DNA of 64,000 nucleotides from Carboxylicivirga longa (GTDB lineage: Bacteria; Bacteroidota; Bacteroidia; Bacteroidales; Marinilabiliaceae). The position numbers and the translations under genes were made by a program. Where the stretch lies: the NCBI RefSeq assembly GCF_050589825.1, contig NZ_JBNGOZ010000005.1, forward strand, positions 211,552 through 275,551, written 5' to 3'. This document shows positions 18,145 through 26,821 of this stretch, one piece after another; the stretch's first letter is position 1, and each line of letters starts with the position of its first letter. The notes below the pieces were generated by a model, which was given only the letters and a program-made list of their open reading frames with translations, was not told the DNA's origin and did no database searches.

Positions 18145-18915
18145 ATGAATAGAACTATGAAAATGAAACTGGGGATGTTATTTAGTGCTTTTGCGCTAAT
18201 ATTTATGTTGGGAGCTTGTAATAGTGATGATGATATGTTTGGCACTATTGTGCCCAATGAGGCTACTTGTTTGTATGAATTAAGTTATGTGGAGCCATCA
18301 GGAGATAACGCAACGGGTTATTATAATCCAGTGGGTCTCTTTGTTGATGGTGGCAATCAGCGCGCTCAGCTGGCCGATGGATATACAGTATCCTTTAACA
18401 ACAGTGAGTTGATATTTAACAGTGGCGTGGGTTATTATATGGCTTCAAGCATCCACGAGGGCAGTTATGGCAGCGTTTCGCCTGTTTTTGTGCTGGCTGA
18501 TGAAGCAACGGGAGCTGCTGCCTCAACATCAGTGATTATTAATCCCATTGCGCCGGCGGACGTTCCTAATATGGAATACGGAAAAGATTACACAATCACA
18601 TGGAGTGGGTCGCCGATTTCTGAAGATGAGCTGATTGTAGCGCATCTGTACGCGGCTGGTCAGGAGAAGTATAAGCCTTTGGCAACCACTTCAGTTAAGT
18701 ATGACGCCGAGCAAGCCAATGGATATACTATTACTTTCCCAAATTCAGACCTGGGATACTTTCAAATTAATGAGAAATACACGCTTGTGTTGGTGCGCAT
18801 CACAGAGAAGAAGATGCCCGTAATGCCGGTGGAATTCTCACCGAGTGAGATCATTGCCCGCGGTGCTTACTTTACGGCACCGGCGCCGTTAACAATGGAT
18901 GATGTTCAGTCATAA
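18145..18915 (+). CDS. Lipoprotein of unknown function
   Basis: A 256-residue protein with a lipoprotein signal: hydrophobic MLFSAFALIFML, then lipobox GAC, followed by acidic NSDDD. Acidic residues after the cysteine are common in surface-exposed lipoproteins of Bacteroidota. The remainder has many beta-prone, aromatic segments (NPVGLFVDGGNQRAQLADGYTVSF; YGKDYTITWSGSPI) and may form an immunoglobulin-like fold. I do not recognise the family. The first ATG is used; two more follow at codons 5 and 7. A strong terminator follows, so the gene is probably a single transcription unit. Confidence 0.65.
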   Translation: MNRTMKMKLGMLFSAFALIFMLGACNSDDDMFGTIVPNEATCLYELSYVEPSGDNATGYYNPVGLFVDGGNQRAQLADGYTVSFNNSELIFNSGVGYYMASSIHEGSYGSVSPVFVLADEATGAAASTSVIINPIAPADVPNMEYGKDYTITWSGSPISEDELIVAHLYAAGQEKYKPLATTSVKYDAEQANGYTITFPNSDLGYFQINEKYTLVLVRITEKKMPVMPVEFSPSEIIARGAYFTAPAPLTMDDVQS

Positions 18916-18963
18916 TGAGGAAGTGCGCTTCAAAATAATAGCTCTTGATGTAAAATAAATACC

Positions 18964-19006
18964 AACCGGGTCCGGATGTTTTAAGCATCCGGATCCGGTT
19001 TTTTTA
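18964..19006 (+). terminator. Strong rho-independent terminator
   Basis: A 15-bp stem with one G-T wobble (AACCGGGTCCGGATG at 18964-18978 with 18986-19000) and a 7-base loop is followed by T6. It ends the lipoprotein transcript. The right arm and loop are also the last codons of the convergent gene ending at 18981. Confidence 0.88.
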
Positions 19007-21077
19007 TGATGGCAGGGTAAAGCCGTTCCATCTCATCGTGAGAAATGTTTAGTTGACTGTTAATCTCCTTAAGATCGGGCACATTCTTTCGAAGATATTG
19101 GCAGACTTTATTTAGTGTTGACAGGGCTCGTAATGTCTTTAGCAAATTATTGTTGTATGGATGATAGCCCGGTTTATTGATTTTCTTTCCTGGTATATCT
19201 GGTACTTGGCTAAGCCTCGATGGCACAGGGTCAGCACCTGCCTTAATGGTGATGATCAGTGTGGAGTCGTTGGTGCATAGGTGAGCATGTGCTGCACGCT
19301 GCCTGGCATAAGCGGTGAGTGGTTTTTCGTATTCTCTTGCTCGGTTGGAGTATTGGTGACGATGGTTATGCGCCCTTTCTTCCTGGTTTATAGCTGCCAA
19401 GTTTATTTGGAGGTGTTTGAATTTTTTCGCCTGTTTGCGAAGTTGTTGAGGTAAATTTATACGTGTGTGGCTTTCATATTTATCCGGATGAAAATAGAAA
19501 TAAAGCAACGTGTCGATGGAGGTATCTACTGTGGTTTTTTCTGCCCAGTGGGGGTGTTCTTTAGCTTTGCTAATACTCACGTAGGCTTGTACTTCATCTT
19601 TTCGATGGCCACTAAGCGTGTAACCAGCCGATAACAGGCGGATGGATAATTGGCGGGAATCGGCTCGGCGGGGAAAAATTAAATCACCCGTTTGTTCGTT
19701 AAAGCTTACACCCGATGGAAAGTGGTAGGTATTTCCTTCCTGCCTCCAGGCTTGTGGGTTTGGCCCCAAAAGATTCACCATACTTTGTAGTTTATTTTCA
19801 GCCTTGGTTATTTTGCGGTAGGTGGCCTCAGCTTCTCGTTCAAGGCTGTTCACTCGCCTGGTTTTACTGCTCAGTGTAGTGAGTTTGGCATCAATCAGTC
19901 GCTTTCGATGGTTGATGGCATTTTGGTTACCGGGCGTAAGCTTCAGTAAGCTGTCGATCTCATTTTCCAGCACGGCAATCTCTTTCTCCGTCTGTGTTTT
20001 ACTATCAATGGCTTTTGTAAGCGGGCTGTGATCATTAATTTTTTGCAGAGCATCAATAATATGTATCTGTCGGTACTGTTCAATGCGGTCGATGTGCGAT
20101 ATGCCTTTGCCGCTATGGCCATCCGGTGTGAGGCTCATGGTGGAATAGTCGGCAAACAGATGATAGCTTAAGGTGTCGTCGATGATGATGAGCATGGGCT
20201 TAAACGATGAGTCAAGGCCCCAGAGCGATGTGTGCAGGACTGTTGAAGCGCTCCCCGGCAAGCATAACTCTTTCTTTAAATGCGTTTGTAATTGCAATTG
20301 CTCATCATGCACTCTGGTTGTATAGGTAAACAGGCCAATGCCTTTGCTGTACCAGCGTTGCGTGCTATCCTTCGGATGGGGCTCCCATTCGTTTAAGAGG
20401 CCGGCCGTTCCACTGCCCTCACCGGCAGCTAAAAAGGTAGTACTTTCAAGTTCTAGTCCGCCTGAGAGTATCCTGAAAAAGTATTGGCTGCGCTGAAAAC
20501 AGTAATCCGAAATAATGTCACTCCAGGTATTGAGCAGTAGCTTCTGCGTTTCGGCATCTATTTTTAGCTTCTCAAGTTGTTCTATTTTTTTAAAGATGGG
20601 TAGCGAAGGATGGGTTACACTTGTGAGTGTTTTCTCTCTCTTTTTACTGCTCATTCGTCGGGGTAACCGGGTAATGATGGGGTCTTGCAGTGTCTGAATG
20701 AGGGAATCATTAGCATTTGCACGCTGGTAAATATGTTTTTTTAATTCTTCGTTGAGCTCCCACAGGGTAATTTTGATGGCTGCTTCTGAAATAAGTCCGT
20801 TGGACGAGCCCTGAATGCTGTCGTAGTGAATAAGCAGACTTTGAGGATGGTAAATCTGGTAACGGCCGATGGCGTCGTAATCGAGCCCGGGATTCATCGT
20901 CGATACCCGATGAAAAGGACGTGTGTCAAACTCGAAATAGTGTTGCCAGTTTTGCTTTAGCACCGGTGTTTTTTGTACGATGCGGTACAGCCAGGCCGCT
21001 TGTTCGGCATCCAGCCTGTCTTGTGCCAGCAGGCTAAATATCGAAAAGAGAAGTGCTATGGTAAATTTTAAGTGCAT
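18981..21077 (-). CDS. Large secreted protein of unknown function
   Basis: A 698-residue protein from the ATG at 21075-21077 (MHLKFTIALLFSIFSLLAQ), which gives a clean signal peptide; the open frame reaches 16 codons further without one. A strongly charged, helical stretch around residues 350-430 (SKTQTEKEIAVLENEIDSLL; RVNSLEREAEATYRKITKAENKLQ) predicts a coiled coil. The flanking parts are rich in aromatic and beta-prone residues. I recognise no enzymatic motif. Its C-terminal codons form the right arm of the terminator of the facing lipoprotein gene. Confidence 0.65.
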   Translation of the reverse strand: MHLKFTIALLFSIFSLLAQDRLDAEQAAWLYRIVQKTPVLKQNWQHYFEFDTRPFHRVSTMNPGLDYDAIGRYQIYHPQSLLIHYDSIQGSSNGLISEAAIKITLWELNEELKKHIYQRANANDSLIQTLQDPIITRLPRRMSSKKREKTLTSVTHPSLPIFKKIEQLEKLKIDAETQKLLLNTWSDIISDYCFQRSQYFFRILSGGLELESTTFLAAGEGSGTAGLLNEWEPHPKDSTQRWYSKGIGLFTYTTRVHDEQLQLQTHLKKELCLPGSASTVLHTSLWGLDSSFKPMLIIIDDTLSYHLFADYSTMSLTPDGHSGKGISHIDRIEQYRQIHIIDALQKINDHSPLTKAIDSKTQTEKEIAVLENEIDSLLKLTPGNQNAINHRKRLIDAKLTTLSSKTRRVNSLEREAEATYRKITKAENKLQSMVNLLGPNPQAWRQEGNTYHFPSGVSFNEQTGDLIFPRRADSRQLSIRLLSAGYTLSGHRKDEVQAYVSISKAKEHPHWAEKTTVDTSIDTLLYFYFHPDKYESHTRINLPQQLRKQAKKFKHLQINLAAINQEERAHNHRHQYSNRAREYEKPLTAYARQRAAHAHLCTNDSTLIITIKAGADPVPSRLSQVPDIPGKKINKPGYHPYNNNLLKTLRALSTLNKVCQYLRKNVPDLKEINSQLNISHDEMERLYPAIIKKPDPDA

Positions 21078-21241
21078 GGTAAAGTAGCTTGTCCTATCTG
21101 GCAGTACGTTTTGAAAGTTTTCCATTATTTAAGTACTTACGGAACGTTTCTTTATGAGTGCCACGCGATGGAGAACCGTTCCATAAAACATTTTTAAGGA
21201 AGCACTAAGATAGAAAAGATATTTTTACTTAAACCTTTAGC

Positions 21242-21249
21242 TATCTTTG
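21242..21249 (+). promoter_or_regulatory. -7 promoter box abutting the helicase start codon
   Basis: TATCTTTG matches TAnnTTTG exactly and ends only four bases before the ATG at 21254. If used, transcription would begin at or next to the start codon. Confidence 0.45.
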
Positions 21250-21253
21250 CGGC

Positions 21254-22579
21254 ATGCAACAATTACGTAAATCAAGTCAGGTCGCTCTTCGTCAGCTCAA
21301 TATTCATTCGCTTAACCAGATGCAGGAGCATACTTTTGCATGCGTTGGTAGTGGACAGGATGCAGTGCTGTTATCACCCACCGGCTCAGGTAAAACACTG
21401 GCTTTCCTTTTGCCTTTAATCGAGCAGTTGGATAGCAAAGCCGAACAAGTGCAATTGCTTATTTTGGTGCCGGCCCGGGAGTTGGCCTTGCAGATCGAAC
21501 AGGTGGTTAAAAGCCTGCGCACGGGTCTGAAGGTGAATTGTTGCTATGGAGGCCATGCCATCCGCACCGAGATAAACAACCTAAAGCATCCGCCGGCTGT
21601 TTTGGTGGGTACGCCGGGGCGTATTGCCGATCACCTAAGGCGCCAATCTTTTGATCCCTCCGCGATCCGGCTCTTGGTGTTGGATGAGTTCGATAAAGCA
21701 CTCGATTTAGGGTTTCAGAAAGAGATGAAAGAAATCATTGGTCAACTAAATGGGTTGCAACAGCGTGTGTTGACTTCGGCTACCACCATGGAACAGATAC
21801 CTGAATTTGTTGGGCTGAAAGAGGTTGAGGTGCTTAATTATATTGAAGACGAGCCCACGCCGGAAAAGTTGGCTGTGCGGGGTGTGCGTGCCGAAGGACG
21901 CGATAAGCTGGCTGTATTTGTACGTTTAATCAGTCACCTGGGCAATGCACCCATGCTGGCTTTTGTTAACCATCGCGAAGCGGCCGACCGTATCAGTAAT
22001 CATCTTACCCAGCAGGGAGTAGCGCACGATGTGTTTCATGGTGGTATGAAGCAGGAGGAACGGGAGCGGGCTTTGCTGAAGTTCCGAAACGGCAGTCATC
22101 ATCTTTTGATCACAACGGATTTGGCTTCGCGTGGGCTTGATATACCCGAAATTAAATATGTACTCCACTACCATCTGCCTTCTAAAGAAGATGCCTACAT
22201 TCACCGTAATGGGCGAACCGCACGCATGCATGCCGAGGGCGTGGCCTATCTGATCATGGCCGAGGATGAGCAGGTACCTGAATACATTAAAGACACGGTT
22301 TGTTTTGATGAGCTTGCTGCCGATCTACCATTACCTGCCTTGCCCGAGTGGCAAACCATCTACCTGGGTAGTGGTAAAAAGGATAAAATTAATAAGGTGG
22401 ATATTGTGGGCTTATTCTTAAAAAAAGGAAAGCTGCAAAAAGAAGAGTTGGGATTAATTGACGTGCTCGATCATAGTGCTTTTGTGGCTGTCAAACGCAG
22501 TAAAGCCAAAACTTTGTTGCAGACCTTGAAAAATGAGCGCATTAAGGGTAAGAAGTTAAAGCTGGAGATTTCCAGGTAA
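21254..22579 (+). CDS. DEAD-box-family RNA helicase with DbpA-like C-terminal domain
   Basis: An ATP-dependent RNA helicase of 441 residues. Core motifs: I LSPTGSGKTLAF, Ia PARELALQ, Ib GTPGRIADHL, II LDEFDKALDLGF, III SATTMEQ, V TTDLASRGLDIP and VI HRNGRTARM. Motif II is DEFD rather than DEAD, a variant I recall from Bacteroidota relatives. The last ~75 residues (KVDIVGLFLKKGKLQKEELG, ending LKNERIKGKKLKLEI) match the DbpA RNA-binding domain that recognises 23S rRNA hairpin 92. A role in large-subunit ribosome assembly is therefore likely. The gene ends one base before a convergent ATPase gene. Confidence 0.9.
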   Translation: MQQLRKSSQVALRQLNIHSLNQMQEHTFACVGSGQDAVLLSPTGSGKTLAFLLPLIEQLDSKAEQVQLLILVPARELALQIEQVVKSLRTGLKVNCCYGGHAIRTEINNLKHPPAVLVGTPGRIADHLRRQSFDPSAIRLLVLDEFDKALDLGFQKEMKEIIGQLNGLQQRVLTSATTMEQIPEFVGLKEVEVLNYIEDEPTPEKLAVRGVRAEGRDKLAVFVRLISHLGNAPMLAFVNHREAADRISNHLTQQGVAHDVFHGGMKQEERERALLKFRNGSHHLLITTDLASRGLDIPEIKYVLHYHLPSKEDAYIHRNGRTARMHAEGVAYLIMAEDEQVPEYIKDTVCFDELAADLPLPALPEWQTIYLGSGKKDKINKVDIVGLFLKKGKLQKEELGLIDVLDHSAFVAVKRSKAKTLLQTLKNERIKGKKLKLEISR

Positions 22580-22580
22580 A

Positions 22581-23699
22581 TCATAAACTCTTAAGCCAGA
22601 GAGAAAAAAAGTGGTCGTACACTTTGTATAAACCCTTTTCGTAATATATCATTTCCTTGTTGACCAAAGTGCTAAGTGCGGTATTGACCGAGCTGGCCGA
22701 CGGTAGTTTGTGTTTTTGTATAAATACCTGAGCATTAGGCTGCTCCACCCCGCTCTCTTTGGCAATGGCTTTAGCTAATTGAAACTGATTATTGGTAAGT
22801 AAGTTGCGATAGTTGATAAAGATATTTTCGCGTTCTTTCAGTATGCCATAGCAGGCATCATAAAGTATTTGGTGGGTGTAGCGCCTGGTGTTTACTGCAA
22901 ATACTTTATTGAAGAAATATTGGACATAAAAGGTGTAGTTGTCCAATATATCAAGCCATTCTTTAATCAGAGCAATGTCAATATGCTTTTTACCCAGTGT
23001 AAAGTGGTGATGGACAAAGGAAGCATAAGTATTTGTGTTAATGCGGTTTAGGTATAGTATTTCGCTGCTTTGATAAAAGGGGCGTGAGCTATTTGTAAAC
23101 ATCGTTTCGAGAATATGCTTGCTGCTGCCTGAAAAGATAAAGCGTATATCCGGATATTCCTGGCTAAATTTCCTAAACCAGGCTTCCACATTCTTTTCCG
23201 GGTAGGTACTTATCTGTTGAAATTCGTCAAAGGCAATGATGAAGGGGTGCTTATGGCTGCCAATGTAGCTAAATAGTAGGTTAAGATCGTTGATAGATTC
23301 ATTTTCCGACTTGTATCCAAATTCTAGTTCGGGTGCACCCGTAATGGCATTAAACGATAGTTTGGCTTTAATTCCACTGATTAATTCGCTTATATTTTCA
23401 AGAAAGCGTTTGCTTCTTTGTCGTTCGAACAAAAGGAGTGATGTGCTGATTTCTTTCACCATATCACTTAAATTTGTGGTTGACATAATGTCTAAATACA
23501 GTGTATTTTGTATGTTCTTTTCTCGATTTATATGGTATAAAAGATGCTTTATCAATCCGGTTTTACCTATTCTTCGTAGCGAAATTAAGGTGATGTTACG
23601 GCCATTTTCTATGGCGTTGATTAACTTTTGCACCTCTATCTCTCTGTCGCAGAATAGTTCCGGAGATTTGTAGCCGTATAATAAAAATGGATTTTTCAT
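22581..23699 (-). CDS. AAA-type ATPase (archaeal ATPase-like, ATPase_2 group)
   Basis: A 372-residue P-loop ATPase. It begins NPFLLYGYKSPELFCDREIEV, has Walker A SLRRIGKTGLIKHLL near residue 42, Walker B FIIAFDEFQQIS near residue 155 and a sensor-like FIFSGSSKHIL. After residue ~300 a winged-helix-like domain is likely (NQFQLAKAIAKESGV; KHKLPSASSVNTALSTLV). These STAND-like ATPases occur in many copies in Bacteroidota and archaea, and their role is largely unknown. The gene is AT-richer by eye than the helicase facing it. A large inverted repeat precedes the start, suggesting autoregulation. No partner toxin or nuclease gene is adjacent. Confidence 0.82.
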   Translation of the reverse strand: MKNPFLLYGYKSPELFCDREIEVQKLINAIENGRNITLISLRRIGKTGLIKHLLYHINREKNIQNTLYLDIMSTTNLSDMVKEISTSLLLFERQRSKRFLENISELISGIKAKLSFNAITGAPELEFGYKSENESINDLNLLFSYIGSHKHPFIIAFDEFQQISTYPEKNVEAWFRKFSQEYPDIRFIFSGSSKHILETMFTNSSRPFYQSSEILYLNRINTNTYASFVHHHFTLGKKHIDIALIKEWLDILDNYTFYVQYFFNKVFAVNTRRYTHQILYDACYGILKERENIFINYRNLLTNNQFQLAKAIAKESGVEQPNAQVFIQKHKLPSASSVNTALSTLVNKEMIYYEKGLYKVYDHFFSLWLKSL

Positions 23700-23709
23700 A
23701 TTCTTTTAA

Positions 23710-23762
23710 TTTATTACGTAATTTACGTAACGCAAAACCCGTAACGCAATTTACGTAATAAA
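23710..23762. promoter_or_regulatory. Inverted-repeat operator before the AAA ATPase gene
   Basis: Two 22-base arms (23710-23731 and 23741-23762) are inverted copies with three mismatches, separated by nine bases. Each arm contains TTACGTAA plus a second CGT-containing half. The element lies 10 bases upstream of the ATPase ATG and just after the end of the next gene on the same strand, so it could act as operator, terminator or both. It is palindromic at two scales, which favours protein binding. Confidence 0.55.
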
Positions 23763-23782
23763 TAGCAAAATAAAAACTGTAC

Positions 23783-24427
23783 TTACGATAGCTTAGCACC
23801 TTCATAAATCCATACTCCCTTTCTGCCGTCCTGTGCCTGTCGATACATGGCTTCGGCTACATCGCTGGCTTTTATGGCTCTGTATTTCCGCCAGGGCCAT
23901 TGCAGAAAGGGCTTCAGTAAGTACATTGCTTTTTCCGATAGTTTTTCTGCCAAGCGAAATTCCCGACGATCACCCAGCAGCAGCGAGGGTCTGAAAATAT
24001 GCAATGTCGGTAATTGCAGCGCCCTTAGCTCGTTTTCCATCTGTCCTTTTGTACAAAGGTAAAAATTAGCGGCCTGCGCATTGGCACCCACCGAACTAAT
24101 AACTAAAAAGCGTTGGCATTGTTGCTTTTTTGCCCATCGCCCCAGTCTTACCACATGGTGCTGATCAACTTCTGTAAAGGCTTTTTTACTGCCTGCTTTT
24201 TTAATGGTTGTGCCCAGACAGCAAAAGACATCTTCAAATGTTTCAGGACCGCTATATCGATCCAGATGCTTAAACTGAATTAGCTCCTGAGTGAGTTTAG
24301 GATGGCTAATGGGTAGATGCCTTCGAACCAGGGCGTGCACACCGGCATAGTTCGAACTGTTTAGTAAGCGGGTCAATAGTGCCTGACCCACCAGGCCGGA
24401 TGCACCGGCAATAAGGGCTCGTTTCAT
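23783..24427 (-). CDS. NAD(P)-binding Rossmann protein, HTATIP2/TIP30-like
   Basis: A 214-residue atypical short-chain dehydrogenase. The N-terminal dinucleotide motif is ALIAGASGLVGQALLTRLL. LVISSVGANAQAANFYLCTKGQMENEL provides the Ser and the YxxxK-like YLCTK catalytic pair, and HIFRPSLLLGDR follows, as in the TIP30/CC3 and oxidoreductase family. The length is typical. The substrate is unknown. It lies upstream of the ATPase gene on the same strand and divergent from the Pho-block porin, with no obvious functional link to either. Confidence 0.82.
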   Translation of the reverse strand: MKRALIAGASGLVGQALLTRLLNSSNYAGVHALVRRHLPISHPKLTQELIQFKHLDRYSGPETFEDVFCCLGTTIKKAGSKKAFTEVDQHHVVRLGRWAKKQQCQRFLVISSVGANAQAANFYLCTKGQMENELRALQLPTLHIFRPSLLLGDRREFRLAEKLSEKAMYLLKPFLQWPWRKYRAIKASDVAEAMYRQAQDGRKGVWIYEGAKLS

Positions 24428-24473
24428 TTTTCGAAGTTACATAAAATTAAAGGTAGTTTCTTATTAATGGAAA

Positions 24474-24530
24474 TGTAACAAGAATGTAACATTGGCTTAA
24501 CAGGGCTGTAATACCGCAGTCCTATGTTTG
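24474..24530 (+). promoter_or_regulatory. PHO box and promoter of the porin-pst block
   Basis: Four heptamers start exactly 11 bases apart: TGTAACA at 24474, TGTAACA at 24485, CTTAACA at 24496 and TGTAATA at 24507. This is the layout of PhoB direct repeats. A perfect Bacteroidota -7 box, TATGTTTG, follows at 24523-24530. The genes downstream are a porin and the phosphate transporter, which supports PhoB control. Confidence 0.8.
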
Positions 24531-24597
24531 CAGCAGGAAATAATAGAACAGCACACAATTTTATTGAGACAATATTAATAAATTATCAGCACAGGAT

Positions 24598-25581
24598 ATG
24601 AAAATTAGACTATTAACATTAGCAGTCATGGCCGTTATCGGATTGAACATGGCGGGTACAGCTCAGGAAAAGACAAGCTTTAAAGCCTCGGGTAAGCCAA
24701 CTTTTAAAATCTTTTCGAATTACCACAGCACCATAACTGACGGCAAGACATATAACCAATTTGAATTAACCAGGGCTTATTTAGGCTATCAGCATCAATT
24801 CAGCGAAAACTGGTCAGGTAAATTAATCTTTGATGTGGGTAACCCAAAGGATGGTGGCGGCCTGGAGATGACGGCCTATGTAAAAAATGCCTTATTGAGC
24901 TATAAGAAAGATGCCTGGACGGTTAATTTTGGTATGATCAGCACGACATCTTTCAAAACGCAGGAAAAGTTTTGGGGCTATCGTTATCTACTAAAGTCCT
25001 TTCAGGATGAGTATAAATTTGGTGCGAGTGCCGACCTGGGTATCAGCGCCGCCTATAAGTTCAATGACAAACTGAGTGCCGACCTGATTCTGATCAATGG
25101 AGAAGGCTATAAAAAGCTGGAGCAGGACAGTATTTTTACCATAGGAGCCGGTATTACGCTTAGGCCTTTAGAGCAACTAGCATTGCGTGGCTATTTCGAA
25201 ACAACTACAAAGGATGAGGGAGCCATTAAGCGCCAAAACAGCTTGGCACTTTTTGCCGGGTATCAGCTTAAGAAGCTATCCATAGGTGCCGAATTTAACA
25301 AGCAGTTTAACCATGGCATGGAAGAAGGGCTTGATATGACTGGTTACTCATTTTATTCAACACTGAAGCTTAAAGCATCAAAACTATTTGCCCGTTTCGA
25401 CATGCTGGAGTCTGAAAATGATTGGAATGCCGCTAAGGATGGTAACCTGTTTGTGTTGGGTGCCGAGTTCAATCCGGTTAAGGGCATTAAAATCAGTCCC
25501 AACTATCGAAACTTCTCACCCTCGGCAACAGGTAGCGCCAAGGTGGATTACATCTATGTGAACTGCGAAATTAAATTTTAG
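24598..25581 (+). CDS. Phosphate-starvation porin
   Basis: A 327-residue outer-membrane protein with an N-terminal signal (MAVIGLNMAGTAQ). It has repeated amphipathic beta-strands (SENWSGKLIFDVGNP; KDAWTVNFGMIS; ALLSYKKD) and a terminal aromatic strand ending VNCEIKF. It resembles the porins found before pst genes in Bacteroidota. It likely lets phosphate or small phosphorylated solutes cross the outer membrane, although selectivity is not readable. It is the first gene after a four-repeat PHO box, with pstS 90 bases downstream, so it belongs to the same regulon. Confidence 0.8.
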   Translation: MKIRLLTLAVMAVIGLNMAGTAQEKTSFKASGKPTFKIFSNYHSTITDGKTYNQFELTRAYLGYQHQFSENWSGKLIFDVGNPKDGGGLEMTAYVKNALLSYKKDAWTVNFGMISTTSFKTQEKFWGYRYLLKSFQDEYKFGASADLGISAAYKFNDKLSADLILINGEGYKKLEQDSIFTIGAGITLRPLEQLALRGYFETTTKDEGAIKRQNSLALFAGYQLKKLSIGAEFNKQFNHGMEEGLDMTGYSFYSTLKLKASKLFARFDMLESENDWNAAKDGNLFVLGAEFNPVKGIKISPNYRNFSPSATGSAKVDYIYVNCEIKF

Positions 25582-25671
25582 AAATAGGAAACGTGCCATG
25601 AGCATAGCAGATCAGGCATAAGCATGACCTATATAGCGCGTTTTATATGACAATTGTAAAAAAATAAGACA

Positions 25672-26739
25672 ATGAAAAAATTATTAACCATTCTCTTGAT
25701 CGGTGCCGTAATGGGCGCATGTCAGACAGGCAATAAAAAAGGAGCAGATAACAAGGCATCCGATTCAGTTAGTATTGCAGCGGCTGGAGCAACCTTCCCA
25801 ATGCCTTATTATAATATGATTATTAAAGATTACATTGGCAAAACCGGTACTTTGGTAACCTATGGCGGTATTGGTTCGGGCGGTGGCATCAAAAGCCTAA
25901 AAGACAAGGTAGTTGATTTTGGTGCGACTGACGCCTTCTTATCCGATGCTAAAATGGCCGATATGCCTGCAGAAATAGTGCATATTCCCACTTGTTTAGG
26001 CGCTGTTGTTATTGCTTATAATCTGGAGGGTGTAGAAGGACTTAAACTGACGAGTGAATTGCTGGAAGGCATTTTTATGGGAAAGATTACCAATTGGAAC
26101 GATAGCCTTATTAAAGCTAATAACCCAGGCGTAAACCTCCCTGATTTGGCCATCACCTTCGTGCACCGTTCGGATGGTAGCGGTACCACTTATATTTTCA
26201 GCGATTATATGAGTAAGATAAGTGCAGCTTGGGCCGATCAGGTGGGAACAGGTAAATCCTTACAATGGCCAGTGGGCATGGGTGCCAAAGGTAATCCGGG
26301 TGTAACCGGCACCATTAAATCTACAGTGGGTGCCATTGGTTACGTAGGTAGCGAGTATGCTTTTGCCCAAAAATTGCCGGTGGCCTTACTGCAAAATCAA
26401 AGTGGTAATTACATCGAGCCTTCCATTGCGTCAATCAGTGCAGCAGCTCAGGGCGCCTTGCCTGCCGATACACGTGCCATGCTAACCAATTCGGACGATG
26501 CCAATGCTTATCCAATCTGTGGTTTTACTTGGTTAATACTTTACAAAGAGCAGGCTTATGGTGGACGAAGTAAAGCCCAGGCCCAGGCAACACTTGAGTT
26601 TTTAGATTGGGTAGTGAGTGCTGATGCACAGGGCGTGGCTGAAAAAGTTAACTACGCACCACTTCCCGCTAAAGCAGTGAATCAGGCAAAATCAATATTA
26701 CGCTCAGTTACCTTCAATGGCGAAGCTTTATTGAAGTAA
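25672..26739 (+). CDS. pstS: Phosphate-binding protein of the Pst ABC transporter
   Basis: PstS captures inorganic phosphate in the periplasm and passes it to PstCAB. The signal ends in lipobox GAC at residue ~16, so it is a lipoprotein. Phosphate-contact segments are visible: AAGATFPMPYYNMII, YGGIGSGGGIKSL, DFGATDAFLSD and HRSDGSGTTYIF. The 355-residue length is normal. It follows the porin and precedes pstC across an 82-base gap that contains a long hairpin. Expression is probably highest of the operon under phosphate limitation. Confidence 0.95.
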   Translation: MKKLLTILLIGAVMGACQTGNKKGADNKASDSVSIAAAGATFPMPYYNMIIKDYIGKTGTLVTYGGIGSGGGIKSLKDKVVDFGATDAFLSDAKMADMPAEIVHIPTCLGAVVIAYNLEGVEGLKLTSELLEGIFMGKITNWNDSLIKANNPGVNLPDLAITFVHRSDGSGTTYIFSDYMSKISAAWADQVGTGKSLQWPVGMGAKGNPGVTGTIKSTVGAIGYVGSEYAFAQKLPVALLQNQSGNYIEPSIASISAAAQGALPADTRAMLTNSDDANAYPICGFTWLILYKEQAYGGRSKAQAQATLEFLDWVVSADAQGVAEKVNYAPLPAKAVNQAKSILRSVTFNGEALLK

Positions 26740-26760
26740 GGACCTACCGGAGTAAAAACA

Positions 26761-26807
26761 TAAGCTATTGGAATAAGATGCCCTCAGGGTCTTATTCCTG
26801 TAGCTTA
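26761..26807 (+). other. Long intercistronic hairpin between pstS and pstC
   Basis: TAAGCTA pairs with TAGCTTA, GGAATAAGA pairs with TCTTATTCC, and CCC pairs with GGG around a three-base loop, with only small internal bulges. No T-run follows, so it is more likely to protect the upstream pstS mRNA from 3' decay, or to damp downstream expression, than to terminate. Confidence 0.6.
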
Positions 26808-26821
26808 CAACAACAGAGATA

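Noticed and set aside
23710..23762. A short CRISPR-like repeat
   Set aside because: There are only two arms, inverted relative to each other, and no spacer series.
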